Positions 38,737 to 53,556 of a stretch of 64,000 nt of DNA are shown here, one piece after another (position 1 is the first letter of the stretch; every line of letters begins with the position of its first letter). The stretch is from Hippophae tibetana. Taxonomy: Eukaryota > Streptophyta > Magnoliopsida > Rosales > Elaeagnaceae. The notes below the pieces were generated by a model. It was not told where the DNA came from. It worked only from the letters and a program-made list of their open reading frames with translations, and searched no databases. The stretch is taken from positions 76,306,449 through 76,370,448 of the forward strand of contig CM072810.1 in assembly GCA_037013495.1 (NCBI GenBank), in the 5' to 3' direction. The position numbers were made by a program, and so were the translations under genes.

Positions 38737-41700
38737 TTAAGGTTGCATTAGGTTTAGGGTTTTGTTCCGTATAATAGAAAACAGTAGCCTTATGATGGAG
38801 GAAGATTTGATAACTTTAATGAAAATACTTTTTAGAAATATTCTTGCTTTTAGTCCTGTGGATCTTGATTGAATGCTCCTATTCGACATATGAAAAGGTG
38901 TGATAATCTTTTTTGGCATTACAAGGTTGGGGTATTATGGACTTGTTGATGTTGTTTTCGTTTGTGTATTTCGTTTCGTATTTATTTTTGAAACCATAGT
39001 CTCTTCTTCTTGATCTTTATTTCTATGTTCAATCAATCTTTGTTCTTCAAAAATAAAAGAGTAGGAAAAAGAAGATGGGTTATACTCTTCACAATATTAA
39101 AAAAAAAATTGAGAAATAAGAGTTCCAACTTTAAATGGCCATAACTTTTGACTCGTATATCGAAATTATGTAACGATTCCTATAATCTCAGCTATGTGGC
39201 AGAAGAACTCATTTTTACACAAAAATTCTCCTTTTACATCACCTAACGAGGTCTTAATGTTTTTGGTCCATATAGACCCTTTCGTTTTGCTTTGGATTTT
39301 TTTCAATGCAACAATTACAAATATTGGGGTGCCGACGAAAAGTGTGTTTAAAAATATTCTAAATATTTTCAATATCTAATAATTATTCTCATGACAATAA
39401 AAATATACTCATTACGCTTCACAATTTATTTTTTGGAACATAAAATTGACAGATTAATGTTTGAAGCCATTTATGTATATCGATTTTCTTTTTTAGGGAA
39501 TTGGTAAATTTAATGTAATATTTTTATGCTTTTTTTCTTCACGGATGGATTATGCACATTACACAACTAAATAGCCATATTAAGGTTACATTAGGTTTAG
39601 GGTTTTGTTCCGTATAATAGAAAACTTTAGCCTTATGATGGCGGAAGATTTGATAACTTTAGTGAAAATACTTTTTAGAAATATTCTTGCTTTTATTCCT
39701 GTGGTTCTTGATTGAATGCTAAAATTCGACATATCAAAAGGAGTGATCATCTTTTTTGGCAGAACAAGGTTGGGGTATTATGGACTTGTTTATGTTGTTT
39801 TCCTCCGTGTATTTCGTTTCGTATTTATTTTTGAAACATAGTCTCTTCTTCTTGATCTTTATTTCTATGTTCAATCAATCTTTGTTCTTCATAAATAAAA
39901 GAGTAGGAAAAAGAAGATGGGTTACACTCTTCATAGTATTAAAAAAAGAAAATTTGAGAAATAAGAGTTCCAAGTTGAAACGGCCATAACTTTTGACTCG
40001 TATATCAAAATTACTAATATAATATATCAAGTTAGAGCTTGTAACGATTCCTATAATCTCAGCTACGTGGCAGAAGAACCTCATTTTTTGAACAAAAATT
40101 CTCATTTTACATCACCTACCGATGTCTTAATATTTTTGTTGCATTTATAGCCTTTTGTTTTGCTTTGGATTTTTTCAATGCAACTATTACGAATATTGAG
40201 GTGCCGACGATAAGTGGTGTTTAAAAATATTCTAAATATTTTCAATATCTAATAATTATTCTCATGACAATAAAAATATACTCATTAGACTTCACAATTT
40301 ATTTTTTGAAACATAAAATTGAAAGATTAATTTTCGAAGCCATTTATATATAGCGATTTTCCTTTTTAGTGAATTGTTAAATTTAATGTATTATTTTTAT
40401 GATTTTTTTCATCACGGATGGATTATGCACATTACACAACTAAATAGCCATATTAAGGTTGCATTAGGTTTAGGGTTTTGTTCCGTATAATAGAAAACTT
40501 TAGCCTTATGATGGAGGAAGATTTGATAACTTTAATGAAAATACTTTTTAGAAATATTCTTGCTTTTAGTCCTGTGGATCTTGATTGAATGCTCCTATTC
40601 GACATATGAAAAGGTGTGATAATCTTTTTTGGCATTACAAGGTTGGGGTATTATGGACTTGTTGATGTTGTTTTCGTTTGTGTATTTCGTTTCGTATTTA
40701 TTTTTGAAACCATAGTCTCTTCTTCTTGATCTTTATTTCTATGTTCAATCAATCTTTGTTCTTCAAAAATAAAAGAGTAATAAAAAGAAGATGGGTTATA
40801 CTCTTCACAATATTAAAAAAAAAATTGAGAAATAAGAGTTCCAACTTTAAATGGCCATAACTTTTGACTCGTATATCGAAATTACTATTATAATATATCA
40901 AGTTCGAGCTTGTAACGATTCCTATAATCTCAGCTATGTGGCAGAAGAACCTCATTTTTACACAAAAATTCTCCTTTTACATCACCTAACGAGGTCTTAA
41001 TGTTTTTGGTCCATATAGACCCTTTCGTTTTGCTTTGGATTTTTTTCAATGCAACAACTACAAATATTGGGGTGCCGACGAAAAGTGTGTTTAAAAATAT
41101 TCTAAATATTTTCAATATCTAATAATTATTCTCATGACAATAAAAATATACTCATTACGCTTCACAATTTATTTTTTGGAACATAAAATTGACAGATTAA
41201 TGTTTGAAGCCATTTATGTATATCGATTTTCTTTTTAGGGAATTGGTAAATTTAATGTAATATTTTTATGCTTTTTTTCTTCACGGATGGATTATGCACA
41301 TTACACAACTAAATAGCCATATTAAGGTTACATTAGGTTTAGGGTTTTGTTCCGTATAATAGAAAACTTTAGCCTTATGATGGCGGAAGATTTGATAACT
41401 TTAGTGAAAATACTTTTTAGAAATATTCTTGCTTTTATTCCTGTGGTTCTTGATTGAATGCTAAAATTCGACATATCAAAAGGAGTGATCATCTTTTTTG
41501 GCAGAACAAGGTTGGGGTATTATGGACTTGTTTATGTTGTTTTCCTCCGTGTATTTCGTTTCGTATTTATTTTTGAAACCATAGTCTCTTCTTCTTGATC
41601 TTTATTTCTATGTTCAATCAATCTTTGTTCTTCATAAATAAAAGAGTAGGAAAAAGAAGATGGGTTACACTCTTCATAGTATTAAAAAAAGAAAATTTGA

Positions 41701-42195
41701 GAAATAAGAGTTCCAAGTTGAAACGGCCATAACTTTTGACTCGTATATCAAAATTACTAATATAATATATCAAGTTAGAGTTTGTAACGATTCCTATAAT
41801 CTCAGCTACGTGGCAGAAGAACCTCATTTTTTGAACAAAAATTCTCATTTTACATCACCTACCGATGTCTTAATATTTTTGTTGCATTTATAGCCTTTTG
41901 TTTTGCTTTGGATTTTTTTCAATGCAACTATTACGAATATTGAGGTGCCGACGATAAGTGTGTTTAAAAATATTCTAAATATTTTCAATATCTAATAATT
42001 ATTCTCATGACAATAAAAATATACTCATTAGACTTCACAATTTATTTTTTGGAACATAAAATTGAAAGATTAATTTTCGAAGCCATTTATATATAGCGAT
42101 TTTCCTTTTTAGTGAATTGTTAAATTTAATGTATTATTTTTATGATTTTTTTCATCACGGATGGATTATGCACATTACACAACTAAATAGCCATA
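38737..42195. repeat. Dimeric HOR, two copies (M45-M46, M47-M48), with gamma monomers
   Basis: Each copy is a divergent gamma monomer followed by an alpha monomer with GATGGCGGAAG and GCTAAAATTCG. Offset is about 1743 in the second half of the unit (39580/41322). The gamma first half reads TTTAATGAAAATAC, TAGTCCTGTGGATC, GCTCCTATTCG and ATGAAAAGGTGTGATAATC; its second half is flank type (AACTTTAAATGGCC, TTACACAAAAATTCTCC, ATTGGGGTGCC). The only other gamma first half is M64 at the right border. M45 has a deletion and M46 three one-base indels relative to their sisters. Confidence 0.78.
39168..39172. other. 26-bp deletion in M45
   Basis: M45 reads CGAAATTATGTAACGATT, whereas sister M47 has 26 further bases (CTATTATAATATATC through GAGCT) between CGAAATTA and TGTAACG. 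A missing C in GAAGAACTCATT brings the total loss to 27 and makes M45 the shortest complete unit at 843 bp. M47 retains the block, so the loss followed the dimer duplication, or is an assembly error. Confidence 0.75.
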
Positions 42196-44818
42196 TTAAG
42201 GTTGCATTAGGTTTAGGGTTTTGTTCCGTATAATAGAAAACTTTAGCCTTATGATGGAGGAAGATTTGATAACTTTAGTGAAAATACTTTTTAGAAATAT
42301 TCTTGCTTTTATTCCTGTGGTTCTTGATTGAATGCTAAAATTCGGATATCAAAAGGAGTGATCATCTTTTTTGGCAGAACAAGGTTGGGGTATTATGGAC
42401 TTGTTTATGTTGTTTTCCTCCGTGTATTTCGTTTCGTATTTATTTTTGAAATCATAGTCTCTTCTTCTTGATCTTTATTTCTATATTCAATCAATCTTTG
42501 TTCTTCATAAATAAAAGAGTAGGAAAAAGAAGATGGGTTACACTCTTCATAGTATTAAAAAAAGAAAATTTGAGAAATAAGAGTTCAAAGTTGAAACGGC
42601 CATAACTTTTGACTCGTATATCGAAATTACTAATATAATATATCAAGTTAGTGCTTGTAACGATTCCTATAATCTCAGCTACGTGGCAGAAGAAACTCAT
42701 TTTTTGAACAAAAATTCTCATTTTACATCACCTACCGATGTCTTAATATTTTTGTTGCATTTATAGCCTTTTGTTTTGCTTTGGATTTTTTTCAATGCAA
42801 CTATTACGAATATTGAGGTGCCGACGATAAGTGTGATTAAAAATATTCTAAATATTTTCAAAATCTAATAAGTATTCTCATGACAATAAAAATATACTCA
42901 TTACGCTTCACAATTTATTTTTTGGAACATAAAATTGAAAGATTAATTTTCGAAGCCATTTATATATAGCGATTTTCCTTTTTAGTGAATTGTTAAATTT
43001 AATGTATTATTTTTTATGCTTTTTTTCATCACGGATGGATTATGCACATTACACAACTAAATAGCCATATTAAGGTTGCATTAGGTTTAGGGTTGTGTTC
43101 CATATAATAGAAAACAGTAGCCTTATGATGGAGGAAGATTTGATAACTTTAGTGAAAATACTTTTTAGAAATATTCTTGCTTTTATTCCTGTGGTTCTTG
43201 ATTGAATGCTCCAATTCGACATATCAAAAGGAGTGATCATCTTTTTTGGCACACAAGGTTGGGGTATTATGGACTTGTTGATATTGTTTTCCTCTATGTA
43301 TTTCGTTTCGTATTTATTTTTGAAACCATAGTCTCTTCTTCTTGATCTTTATTTCTATATTCAATCAATCTTTGTTCTTCATAAATAAAAGAGTTGGAAA
43401 AAGAAGATGGGTTACACTCTTCATAGTATTAAAAAAAGAAAATTTAAGAAATAAGAGTTCCAAGTTGAAACGGCCATAACTTTTGACTCGTATATCGAAA
43501 TTACTAATATAATATATCAAGTTAGAGCATGTAACGATTCCTATAATCTCAGCTACGTGGCAGAAGAACCTCATTTTTTGAACAAATATTCTCATTTTAC
43601 ATCACCTACCGATGTCTTAATATTTTTGTTCCATATATACCCTTTTGTTTTGCTTTGGATTTTTTTCAATGCAACTATTACGAATATTGAGGTGCCGACG
43701 ATAAGTGTGTTTAAAAATATTCTAAATATTTTCAATATCTAATAAGTATTCTCATGACAATACAAATATACTCATTACGCTTCACAATTTATTTTTTGGA
43801 ACATAAAATTGAAAGATTAATTTTCAAAGCCATTTATATATCTCGATTTTCTTTTTCAGTGAATTGTTAAATTTAATGTATTATTTTTTATGCTTTTTTT
43901 CTTCATGGATTGATTATGCACATTACACAACTAAATAGCCATATTAAAGTTGCATTAGGTTTAGGGTTGTGTTCCATATAATAGAAAAGAGTAGCCTTAT
44001 GATAGAGGATGATTTGATAACTTTAGTGAAAATACTTTTTAGAAATATTCTTGCTTTTATTCCTGTGGTTCTTGATTGAAAGCTCCAATTCGACATATCA
44101 AAAGGAGTGATCATCTTTTTTGGCATCACTAGGTTGGGGTATTATGGACTTGTTGATGTTGTTTTCCTCTGTGTATTTCTTTTCGTATTTATTTTTGAAA
44201 CCATAGTCTCTTCTTCTTGATCTTTATTTCTATATTCAATCAATCTTTGTTCTTCATAAATAAAAGAGTTGGAAAAAGAAGATGGGTTACACTCTTCATA
44301 GTATTAAAAAAAGAAAATTTGAGAAATAAGAGTTCCAAGTTGAAACGGCCATAACTTTTGACTCGTATATCGAAATTACTAATATAATATATCAAGTTAG
44401 AGCATGTAACGATTCCTATAATCTCAGCTACGTGGCAGAAGAACCTCATTTTTTGAACAAAAATTCTCATTTTACATCACCTACCGATGTCTTAATATTT
44501 TTGTTGCATATATACCCTTTTGTTTTGCTTTGGATTTTTTTCAATGCAACTATTACGAATATTGAGGTGCCGACGATAAGTGTGTTTAAAAATATTCTAA
44601 ATATTTTCAATATCTAATAAGTATTCTCATGACAATACAAATATACTCATTACGCTTCACAATTTATTTTTTGGAACATAAAATTGAAAGATTAATTTTC
44701 GAAGCCATTTATGTATATCGATTTTCTTTTTTAGTGAATTGTTAAATTTAATGTATTATTTTTTATGCTTTTTTACTTCACGGATTGATTATGCACATTA
44801 CACAACTAAATAGCCATA

Positions 44819-47800
44819 TTAAGGTTGCATTAGGTTTAGGGTTGTGTTCCATATAATAGAAAACAGTAGCCTTATGATGGAGGAAGATTTGTTAACTTTA
44901 GTGAAAATACATTTTAGAAATATTATTGCTTTTATTCCTGTGGTTCTTGATTGAATGCTCCAATTCGACATATCAAAAGGAGTGATCATCTTTTTTGGCA
45001 TCACAAGGTTGGGGTATTATGGACTTGTTGATGTTGTTTTCCACCGTGTATTTCGTTTCGTATTAATTTTTGAAACCATAGTCTCTTCTTCTTGATCTTT
45101 ATTTCTATGTTCAATCAATCTTTGTTCTTAATAAATAAAAGAGTAGGAAAAAGAAGATGGGTTACACTCTTCATAGTATTAAAAAAAGAAAATTTGAGAA
45201 ATAAGAGTTCCAAGTTGAAACGGCCATAACTTTTGACTCGTATATCGAAATTACTAATATAATATATCAAGTTAGAGCTTGTAACGATTCCTATAATCTC
45301 AGCTACGTGGCAGAAGAACCTCATTTTTTGAACAAAAATTCTCATTTTACATCACCTACCGATGTCTTAATATTTTTGTTGCATATATAGCCTTTTGTTT
45401 TGCTTTGGATTTTTTTCAATGCAACTATTACGAATATTGAGGTGCCGACGATAAGTGTGTTTAAAAATATTCTAAATATTTTCAATATCTAATAAGTATT
45501 CTCATGACAATACAAATATACTCATTACGCTTCACAATTTATTTTTTGGAACATAAAATTGAAAGATTAATTTTCGAAGCCATTTATGTATATCGATTTT
45601 CTTTTTTAGTGAATTGTTAAATTTAATGTATTATTTTTTATGCTTTTTTACTTCACGGATTGATTATGCACATTACACAACTAAATAGCCATATTAAGGT
45701 TGCATTAGGTTTAGGGTTGTGTTCCATATAATAGAAAACAGTAGCCTTATGATGGAGGAAGATTTGTTAACTTTAGTGAAAATACATTTTAGAAATATTA
45801 TTGCTTTTATTCCTGTGGTTCTTGATTGAATGCTCCAATTCGACATATCAAAAGGAGTGATCATCTTTTTTGGCATCACAAGGTTGGGGTATTATGGACT
45901 TGTTGATGTTGTTTTCCACCGTGTATTTCGTTTCGTATTAATTTTTGAAACCATAGTCTCTTCTTCTTGATCTTTATTTCTATGTTCAATCAATCTTTGT
46001 TCTTAATAAATAAAAGAGTAGGAAAAAGAAGATGGGTTACACTCTTCATAGTATTAAAAAAAGAAAATTTGAGAAATAAGAGTTCCAAGTTGAAACGGCC
46101 ATAACTTTTGACTCGTATATCGAAATTACTAATATAATATATCAAGTTAGAGCTTGTAACGATTCCTATAATCTCAGCTACGTGGCAGAAGAACCTCATT
46201 TTTTGAACAAAAATTCTCATTTTACATCACCTACCGATGTCTTAATATTTTTGTTGCATATATAGCCTTTTGTTTTGCTTTGGATTTTTTTCAATGCAAC
46301 TATTACGAATATTGAGGTGCCGACGATAAGTGTGTTTAAAAATATTCTAAATATTTTCAATATCTAATAATTATTCTCATGACAATAAAAATATACTCAT
46401 TACGCTTCACAATTTATTTTTTGGAACATAAAATTGAAAGATTAATTTTCGAAGCCATTTATGTATATCGATTTTCTTTTTTAGGGAATTGTTAAATTTA
46501 ATGTATTATTTTTATTCTTTTTTTCTTCACGGATTGATTATGCACATTACACAACTAAATAGCCATATTAAGGTTGCATTAGGTTTAGGGTTGTGTTCCA
46601 TATAATAGAAAACAGTAGCCTTATGATGGAGGAAGATTTGATAACTTTAGTGAAAATACTTTTTAGAAATATTCTTGCTTTTATTCCTGTGGTTCTTGAT
46701 TAAATGCTCCAATTCGAAATATCAAAAGGAGTGATCATCTTTTTTGGCATCACAAGGTTGGGGTATTATGGACTTGTTGATGTTGTTTTCCTCTGTGTAT
46801 TTCGTTTCGTATTTATTTTTGAAACCATAGTCTCTTCTTCTTATCTTTATTTCTATGTTCAATCAATCTTTGTTCTTCATAAATAAAAGAGTAGGAAAAA
46901 GAAGATGGGTTACACTCTTCATAGTATTAAAAAAAGAAAATTTGAGAAATAAGAGTTCCAAGTTGAAATGGCCATAACTTTTGACTCGTATATCGAAATT
47001 ACTAATATAATATATCAAGTTAGAGCTTGTAACGATTCCTATAATCTCTGCTATGTGGCAGAAGAACCTCATTTTTTGAACAAAAATTCTCATTTTACAT
47101 CACCTACCGATGTCTTAATATTTTTGTTGCATATAGACCCTTTCGTTTTGCTTTGGATTTTTTTCAATGCAACTATTACGAATATTGGGGTGCCGACGAT
47201 AAGTGTGTTTAAAAATATTCTAAACATTTTCAATATCTAATAAATATTCTCATGACAATAAAAATATACTCATTACGCTTCACAATTTATTTTTTGGAAC
47301 ATAAAATTGAAAGATTAATGTTTGAAGCCATTTATGTATATCGATTTTCCTTTTTAGTGAATTGGTAAATTTAATGTATTATTTTTATGCTTTTTTTCTT
47401 CACGGATGGATTATGCACATTACACAACTAAATAGCCATATTAAGGTTGAATTAGGTTTTGGGTTTTGTTCCGTATAATAGAAAACTTTAGCCTTATGAT
47501 GGAGGAAGATTTGATAACTTTAGTGAAAATACTTTTTAGAAATATTCTTGCTTTTATTCCTGTGGTTCTTGATTGAATGTTACAATTCGACATATCAAAA
47601 GGAGTGATCATCTTTTTTGGCAGAACAAGGTTGGGGTATTATGGACTTGTTGATGTTGTTTTCCTCCGTGTATTTCGTTTCGTATTTATTTTTGAAACCA
47701 TAGTCTCTTCTTCTTGATCTTTATTTCTATGTTCAATCAATCTTTTTTCTTCATAAATAAAAGAGTAGGAAAAAGAAGATGGGTTACACTCTTCATAGTA

Positions 47801-50800
47801 TTAAAAAAAGAAAATTTGAGAAATAAGAGTTCCAAGTTGAAACGGCCATAACTTTTGACTCGTATATCGAAATTACTAATATAATATATCAAGTTAGAGC
47901 ATGTAACGATTCCTATAATCTCAGCTATGTGGTAGAAGAACCTCATTTTTTGAACAAAAATTCTCATTTTACATCACCTACCGATGTCTTAATATTTTTG
48001 TTGCATATATACCCTTTTGTTTTGCTTTGAATTTTTTCAATGCAACTATTACGAATATTGAGGTGCCGACGATAAGTGTGATTAAAAATATTCTAAATAT
48101 TTTCAATATCTAATAAGTATTCTCATGACAATACAAATATACTCATTACGCTTCACAATTTATTTTTTGGAACATAAAATTGAAAGATTAATTTTCGAAG
48201 CCATTTATGTATATCGATTTTCTTTTTTAGTGAATTGTTAAATTTAATGTATTATTTTTTATGCTTTTTTACTTCACGGATTGATTATGCACATTACACA
48301 ACTAAATAGCCATATTAAGGTTGCATTAGGTTTAGGGTTGTGTTCCATATAATAGAAAACAGTAGCCTTATGATGGAGGAAGATTTGTTAACTTTAGTGA
48401 AAATACATTTTAGAAATATTATTGCTTTTATTCCTGTGGTTCTTGATTGAATGCTCCAATTCGACATATCAAAAGGAGTGATCATCTTTTTTGGCATCAC
48501 AAGGTTGGGGTATTATGGACTTGTTGATGTTGTTTTCCACCGTGTATTTCGTTTCGTATTAATTTTTGAAACCATAGTCTCTTCTTCTTGATCTTTATTT
48601 CTATGTTCAATCAATCTTTGTTCTTAATAAATAAAAGAGTAGGAAAAAGAAGATGGGTTACACTCTTCATAGTATTAAAAAAAGAAAATTTGAGAAATAA
48701 GAGTTCCAAGTTGAAACGGCCATAACTTTTGACTCGTATATCGAAATTACTAATATAATATATCAAGTTAGAGCTTGTAACGATTCCTATAATCTCAGCT
48801 ACGTGGCAGAAGAACCTCATTTTTTGAACAAAAATTCTCATTTTACATCACCTACCGATGTCTTAATATTTTTGTTGCATATATAGCCTTTTGTTTTGCT
48901 TTGGATTTTTTTCAATGCAACTATTACGAATATTGAGGTGCCGACGATAAGTGTGTTTAAAAATATTCTAAATATTTTCAATATCTAATAATTATTCTCA
49001 TGACAATAAAAATATACTCATTACGCTTCACAATTTATTTTTTGGAACATAAAATTGAAAGATTAATTTTCGAAGCCATTTATGTATATCGATTTTCTTT
49101 TTTAGGGAATTGTTAAATTTAATGTATTATTTTTATTCTTTTTTTCTTCACGGATTGATTATGCACATTACACAACTAAATAGCCATATTAAGGTTGCAT
49201 TAGGTTTAGGGTTGTGTTCCATATAATAGAAAACAGTAGCCTTATGATGGAGGAAGATTTGATAACTTTAGTGAAAATACTTTTTAGAAATATTCTTGCT
49301 TTTATTCCTGTGGTTCTTGATTAAATGCTCCAATTCGAAATATCAAAAGGAGTGATCATCTTTTTTGGCATCACAAGGTTGGGGTATTATGGACTTGTTG
49401 ATGTTGTTTTCCTCTGTGTATTTCGTTTCGTATTTATTTTTGAAACCATAGTCTCTTCTTCTTATCTTTATTTCTATGTTCAATCAATCTTTGTTCTTCA
49501 TAAATAAAAGAGTAGGAAAAAGAAGATGGGTTACACTCTTCATAGTATTAAAAAAAGAAAATTTGAGAAATAAGAGTTCCAAGTTGAAATGGCCATAACT
49601 TTTGACTCGTATATCGAAATTACTAATATAATATATCAAGTTAGAGCTTGTAACGATTCCTATAATCTCTGCTATGTGGCAGAAGAACCTCATTTTTTGA
49701 ACAAAAATTCTCATTTTACATCACCTACCGATGTCTTAATATTTTTGTTGCATATAGACCCTTTCGTTTTGCTTTGGATTTTTTTCAATGCAACTATTAC
49801 GAATATTGGGGTGCCGACGATAAGTGTGTTTAAAAATATTCTAAACATTTTCAATATCTAATAAATATTCTCATGACAATAAAAATATACTCATTACGCT
49901 TCACAATTTATTTTTTGGAACATAAAATTGAAAGATTAATGTTTGAAGCCATTTATGTATATCGATTTTCCTTTTTAGTGAATTGGTAAATTTAATGTAT
50001 TATTTTTATGCTTTTTTTCTTCACGGATGGATTATGCACATTACACAACTAAATAGCCATATTAAGGTTGAATTAGGTTTTGGGTTTTGTTCCGTATAAT
50101 AGAAAACTTTAGCCTTATGATGGAGGAAGATTTGATAACTTTAGTGAAAATACTTTTTAGAAATATTCTTGCTTTTATTCCTGTGGTTCTTGATTGAATG
50201 TTACAATTCGACATATCAAAAGGAGTGATCATCTTTTTTGGCAGAACAAGGTTGGGGTATTATGGACTTGTTGATGTTGTTTTCCTCCGTGTATTTCGTT
50301 TCGTATTTATTTTTGAAACCATAGTCTCTTCTTCTTGATCTTTATTTCTATGTTCAATCAATCTTTTTTCTTCATAAATAAAAGAGTAGGAAAAAGAAGA
50401 TGGGTTACACTCTTCATAGTATTAAAAAAAGAAAATTTGAGAAATAAGAGTTCCAAGTTGAAACGGCCATAACTTTTGACTCGTATATCGAAATTACTAA
50501 TATAATATATCAAGTTAGAGCATGTAACGATTCCTATAATCTCAGCTATGTGGTAGAAGAACCTCATTTTTTGAACAAAAATTCTCATTTTACATCACCT
50601 ACCGATGTCTTAATATTTTTGTTGCATATATACCCTTTTGTTTTGCTTTGAATTTTTTCAATGCAACTATTACGAATATTGAGGTGCCGACGATAAGTGT
50701 GATTAAAAATATTCTAAATATTTTCAAAATCTAATAAGTATTCTCATGACAATAAAAATATACTCATTACGCTTCACAATTTATTTTTTGGAACATAAAA

Positions 50801-53556
50801 TTGAAAGATTAATTTTCGAAGCCATTTATATATAGCGATTTTCCTTTTTAGTGAATTGTTAAATTTAATGTATTATTTTTTATGCTTTTTTTCTTCACGG
50901 ATTGATTATGCACATTACACAACTAAATAGCCATATTAAGGTTGCATTAGGTTTAGGGTTGTGTTCCATATAATAGAAAACAGTAGCCTTATGATGGAGG
51001 AAGATTTGTTAACTTTAGTGAAAATACATTTTAGAAATATTATTGCTTTTATTCCTGTGGTTCTTGATTGAATGCTCCAATTCGACATATCAAAAGGAGT
51101 GATCATCTTTTTTGGCATCACAAGGTTGGGGTATTATGGACTTGTTGATGTTGTTTTCCACCTTGTATTTCGTTTCGTATTTATTTTTGAAACCATAGTC
51201 TCTTCTTCTTGATCTTTATTTCTATGTTCAATCAATCTTTGTTCTTAATAAATAAAAGAGTAGGAAAAAGAAGATGGGTTACACTCTTCATAGTATTAAA
51301 AAAAGAAAATTTGAGAAATAAGAGTTCCAAGTTGAAACGGCCATAACTTTTGACTCGTATATCGAAATTACTAATATAATATATCAAGTTAGAGCTTGTA
51401 ACGATTCCTATAATCTCAGCTACGTGGCAGAAGAACCTCATTTTTTGAACAAAAATTCTCATTTTACATCACCTACCGATGTCTTAATATTTTTGTTGCA
51501 TATATAGCCTTTTGTTTTGCTTTGGATTTTTTTCAATGCAACTATTACGAATATTGAGGTGCCGACGATAAGTGTGTTTAAAAATATTCTAAATATTTTC
51601 AATATCTAATAATTATTCTCATGACAATAAAAATATACTCATTACGCTTCACAATTTATTTTTTGGAACATAAAATTGAAAGATTAATTTTCGAAGCCAT
51701 TTATGTATATCGATTTTCTTTTTTAGGGAATTGTTAAATTTAATGTATTATTTTTATTCTTTTTTTCTTCACGGATTGATTATGCACATTACACAACTAA
51801 ATAGCCATATTAAGGTTGCATTAGGTTTAGGGTTGTGTTCCATATAATAGAAAACAGTAGCCTTATGATGGAGGAAGATTTGATAACTTTAGTGAAAATA
51901 CTTTTTAGAAATATTCTTGCTTTTATTCCTGTGGTTCTTGATTGAATGCTCCAATTCGACATATCAAAAGGAGTGATCATCTTTTTTGGCATCACAAGGT
52001 TGGGGTATTATGGACTTGTTGATGTTGTTTTCCTCTGTGTATTTCGTTTCGTATTTATTTTTGAAACCATAGTCTCTTCTTCTTATCTTTATTTCTATGT
52101 TCAATCAATCTTTGTTCTTCATAAATAAAAGAGTAGGAAAAAGAAGATGGGTTACACTCTTCATAGTATTAAAAAAAGAAAATTTGAGAAATAAGAGTTC
52201 CAAGTTGAAATGGCCATAACTTTTGACTCGTATATCGAAATTACAAATATAATATATCAAGTTAGAGCTTGTAACGATTCCTATAATCTCTGCTATGTGG
52301 CAGAAGAACCTCATTTTTTGAACAAAAATTCTCATTTTACATCACCTACCGATGTCTTAATATTTTTGTTGCATATAGACCCTTTCGTTTTGCTTTGGAT
52401 TTTTTTCAATGCAACTATTACGAATATTGGGGTGCCGACGATAAGTGTGTTTAAAAATATTCTAAACATTTTCAATATCTAATAAATATTCTCATGACAA
52501 TAAAAATATACTCATTACGCTTCACAATTTATTTTTTGGAACATAAAATTGAAAGATTAATGTTTGAAGCCATTTATGTATATCGATTTTCCTTTTTAGT
52601 GAATTGGTAAATTTAATGTATTATTTTTATGCTTTTTTTCTTCACGGATGGATTATGCACATTACACAACTAAATAGCCATATTAAGGTTGAATTAGGTT
52701 TTGGGTTTTGTTCCGTATAATAGAAAACTTTAGCCTTATGATGGAGGAAGATTTGATAACTTTAGTGAAAATACTTTTTAGAAATATTCTTGCTTTTATT
52801 CCTGTGGTTCTTGATTGAATGCTACAATTCGACATATCAAAAGGAGTGATCATCTTTTTTGGCAGAACAAGGTTGGGGTATTATGGACTTGTTGATGTTG
52901 TTTTCCTCCGTGTATTTCGTTTCGTATTTTTTTTGGAAACCATAGTGTCTTCTGCTTGATCTTTATTTCTATGTTCAATCAATCTTTGTACTTCATAAAT
53001 AAAAGAGTAGGAAAAAGAAGATGGGTTACACTCTTCATAGTATTAAAAAAAGAAAATTTGAGAAATAAGAGTTCCAAGTTGAAACGGCCATAACTTTTGA
53101 CTCGTATATCGAAATTACTAATATAATATATCAAGTTAGAGCTTGTAACGATTCCTATAATCTCAGCTATGTGGTAGAAGAACCTCATTTTTTGAACAAA
53201 AATTCTCATTTTACATCACCTACCGATGTCTTAATATTTTTGTTGCATATATACCCTTTTGTTTTGCTTTGAATTTTTTCAATGCAACTATTACGAATAT
53301 TGAGGTGCCGACGATAAGTGTGTTTAAAAATATTCTAAATATTTTCAAAATCTAATAAGTATTCTAATGACAATAAAAATATACTCATTACGCTTCACAA
53401 TTTATTTTTTGGAACATAAAATTGAAAGATTAATTTTCGAAGCCATTTATATATAGCGATTTTCCTTTTTAGTGAATTGTTAAATTTAATGTATTATTTT
53501 TTATGCTTTTTTTCTTCACGGATTGATTATGCACATTACACAACTAAATAGCCATA
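44819..53556. repeat. Trimeric HOR A-B-C, 2621-bp period, three copies plus an extra A
   Basis: Order is A (44819), then A-B-C (45694, 46568, 47441), A-B-C (48315, 49189, 50062), A-B-C (50936, 51810, 52683). A carries GATTTGTTAAC, ATACATTTTAG and TTCTTAATAAATAAAAG. B carries TTCTTCTTATCTTT, TCTCTGCTATGTGG, CATATAGACCCTTTCG and ATTGGGGTGCC. C carries AAGGTTGAATTAGGTTTTGGG, GGCAGAACAAGG and TATGTGGTAGAAG. From about 45,465 to 48,105 I saw no difference from the copy 2621 bases further on. Copy 3 differs at a few sites (CACCTTGTATT, GATTGAATGCTCC). M52 and M53 are nearly identical neighbours. Confidence 0.9.
46568..47440. repeat. Type B monomer: alpha/gamma chimera (M54; also M57, M60)
   Basis: The first half is alpha right-core type (GGGTTGTGTTCCATATAATAG, GATTTGATAACTTTAG). 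The end, from about 47,120, matches gamma monomers M45/M47 (CATATAGACCCTTTCG, ATTGGGGTGCC, then TGTTTGAAGCC). Amplification of this chimera within the trimer dates the exchange before the trimer expansion. Confidence 0.65.

Noticed and set aside
39835-40220. Second assembly-error cluster in M46
   Set aside because: Only three one-base differences from M48 (a missing C near 39837, a missing T near 40165 and an extra G near 40217). Too few to separate from ordinary variation.
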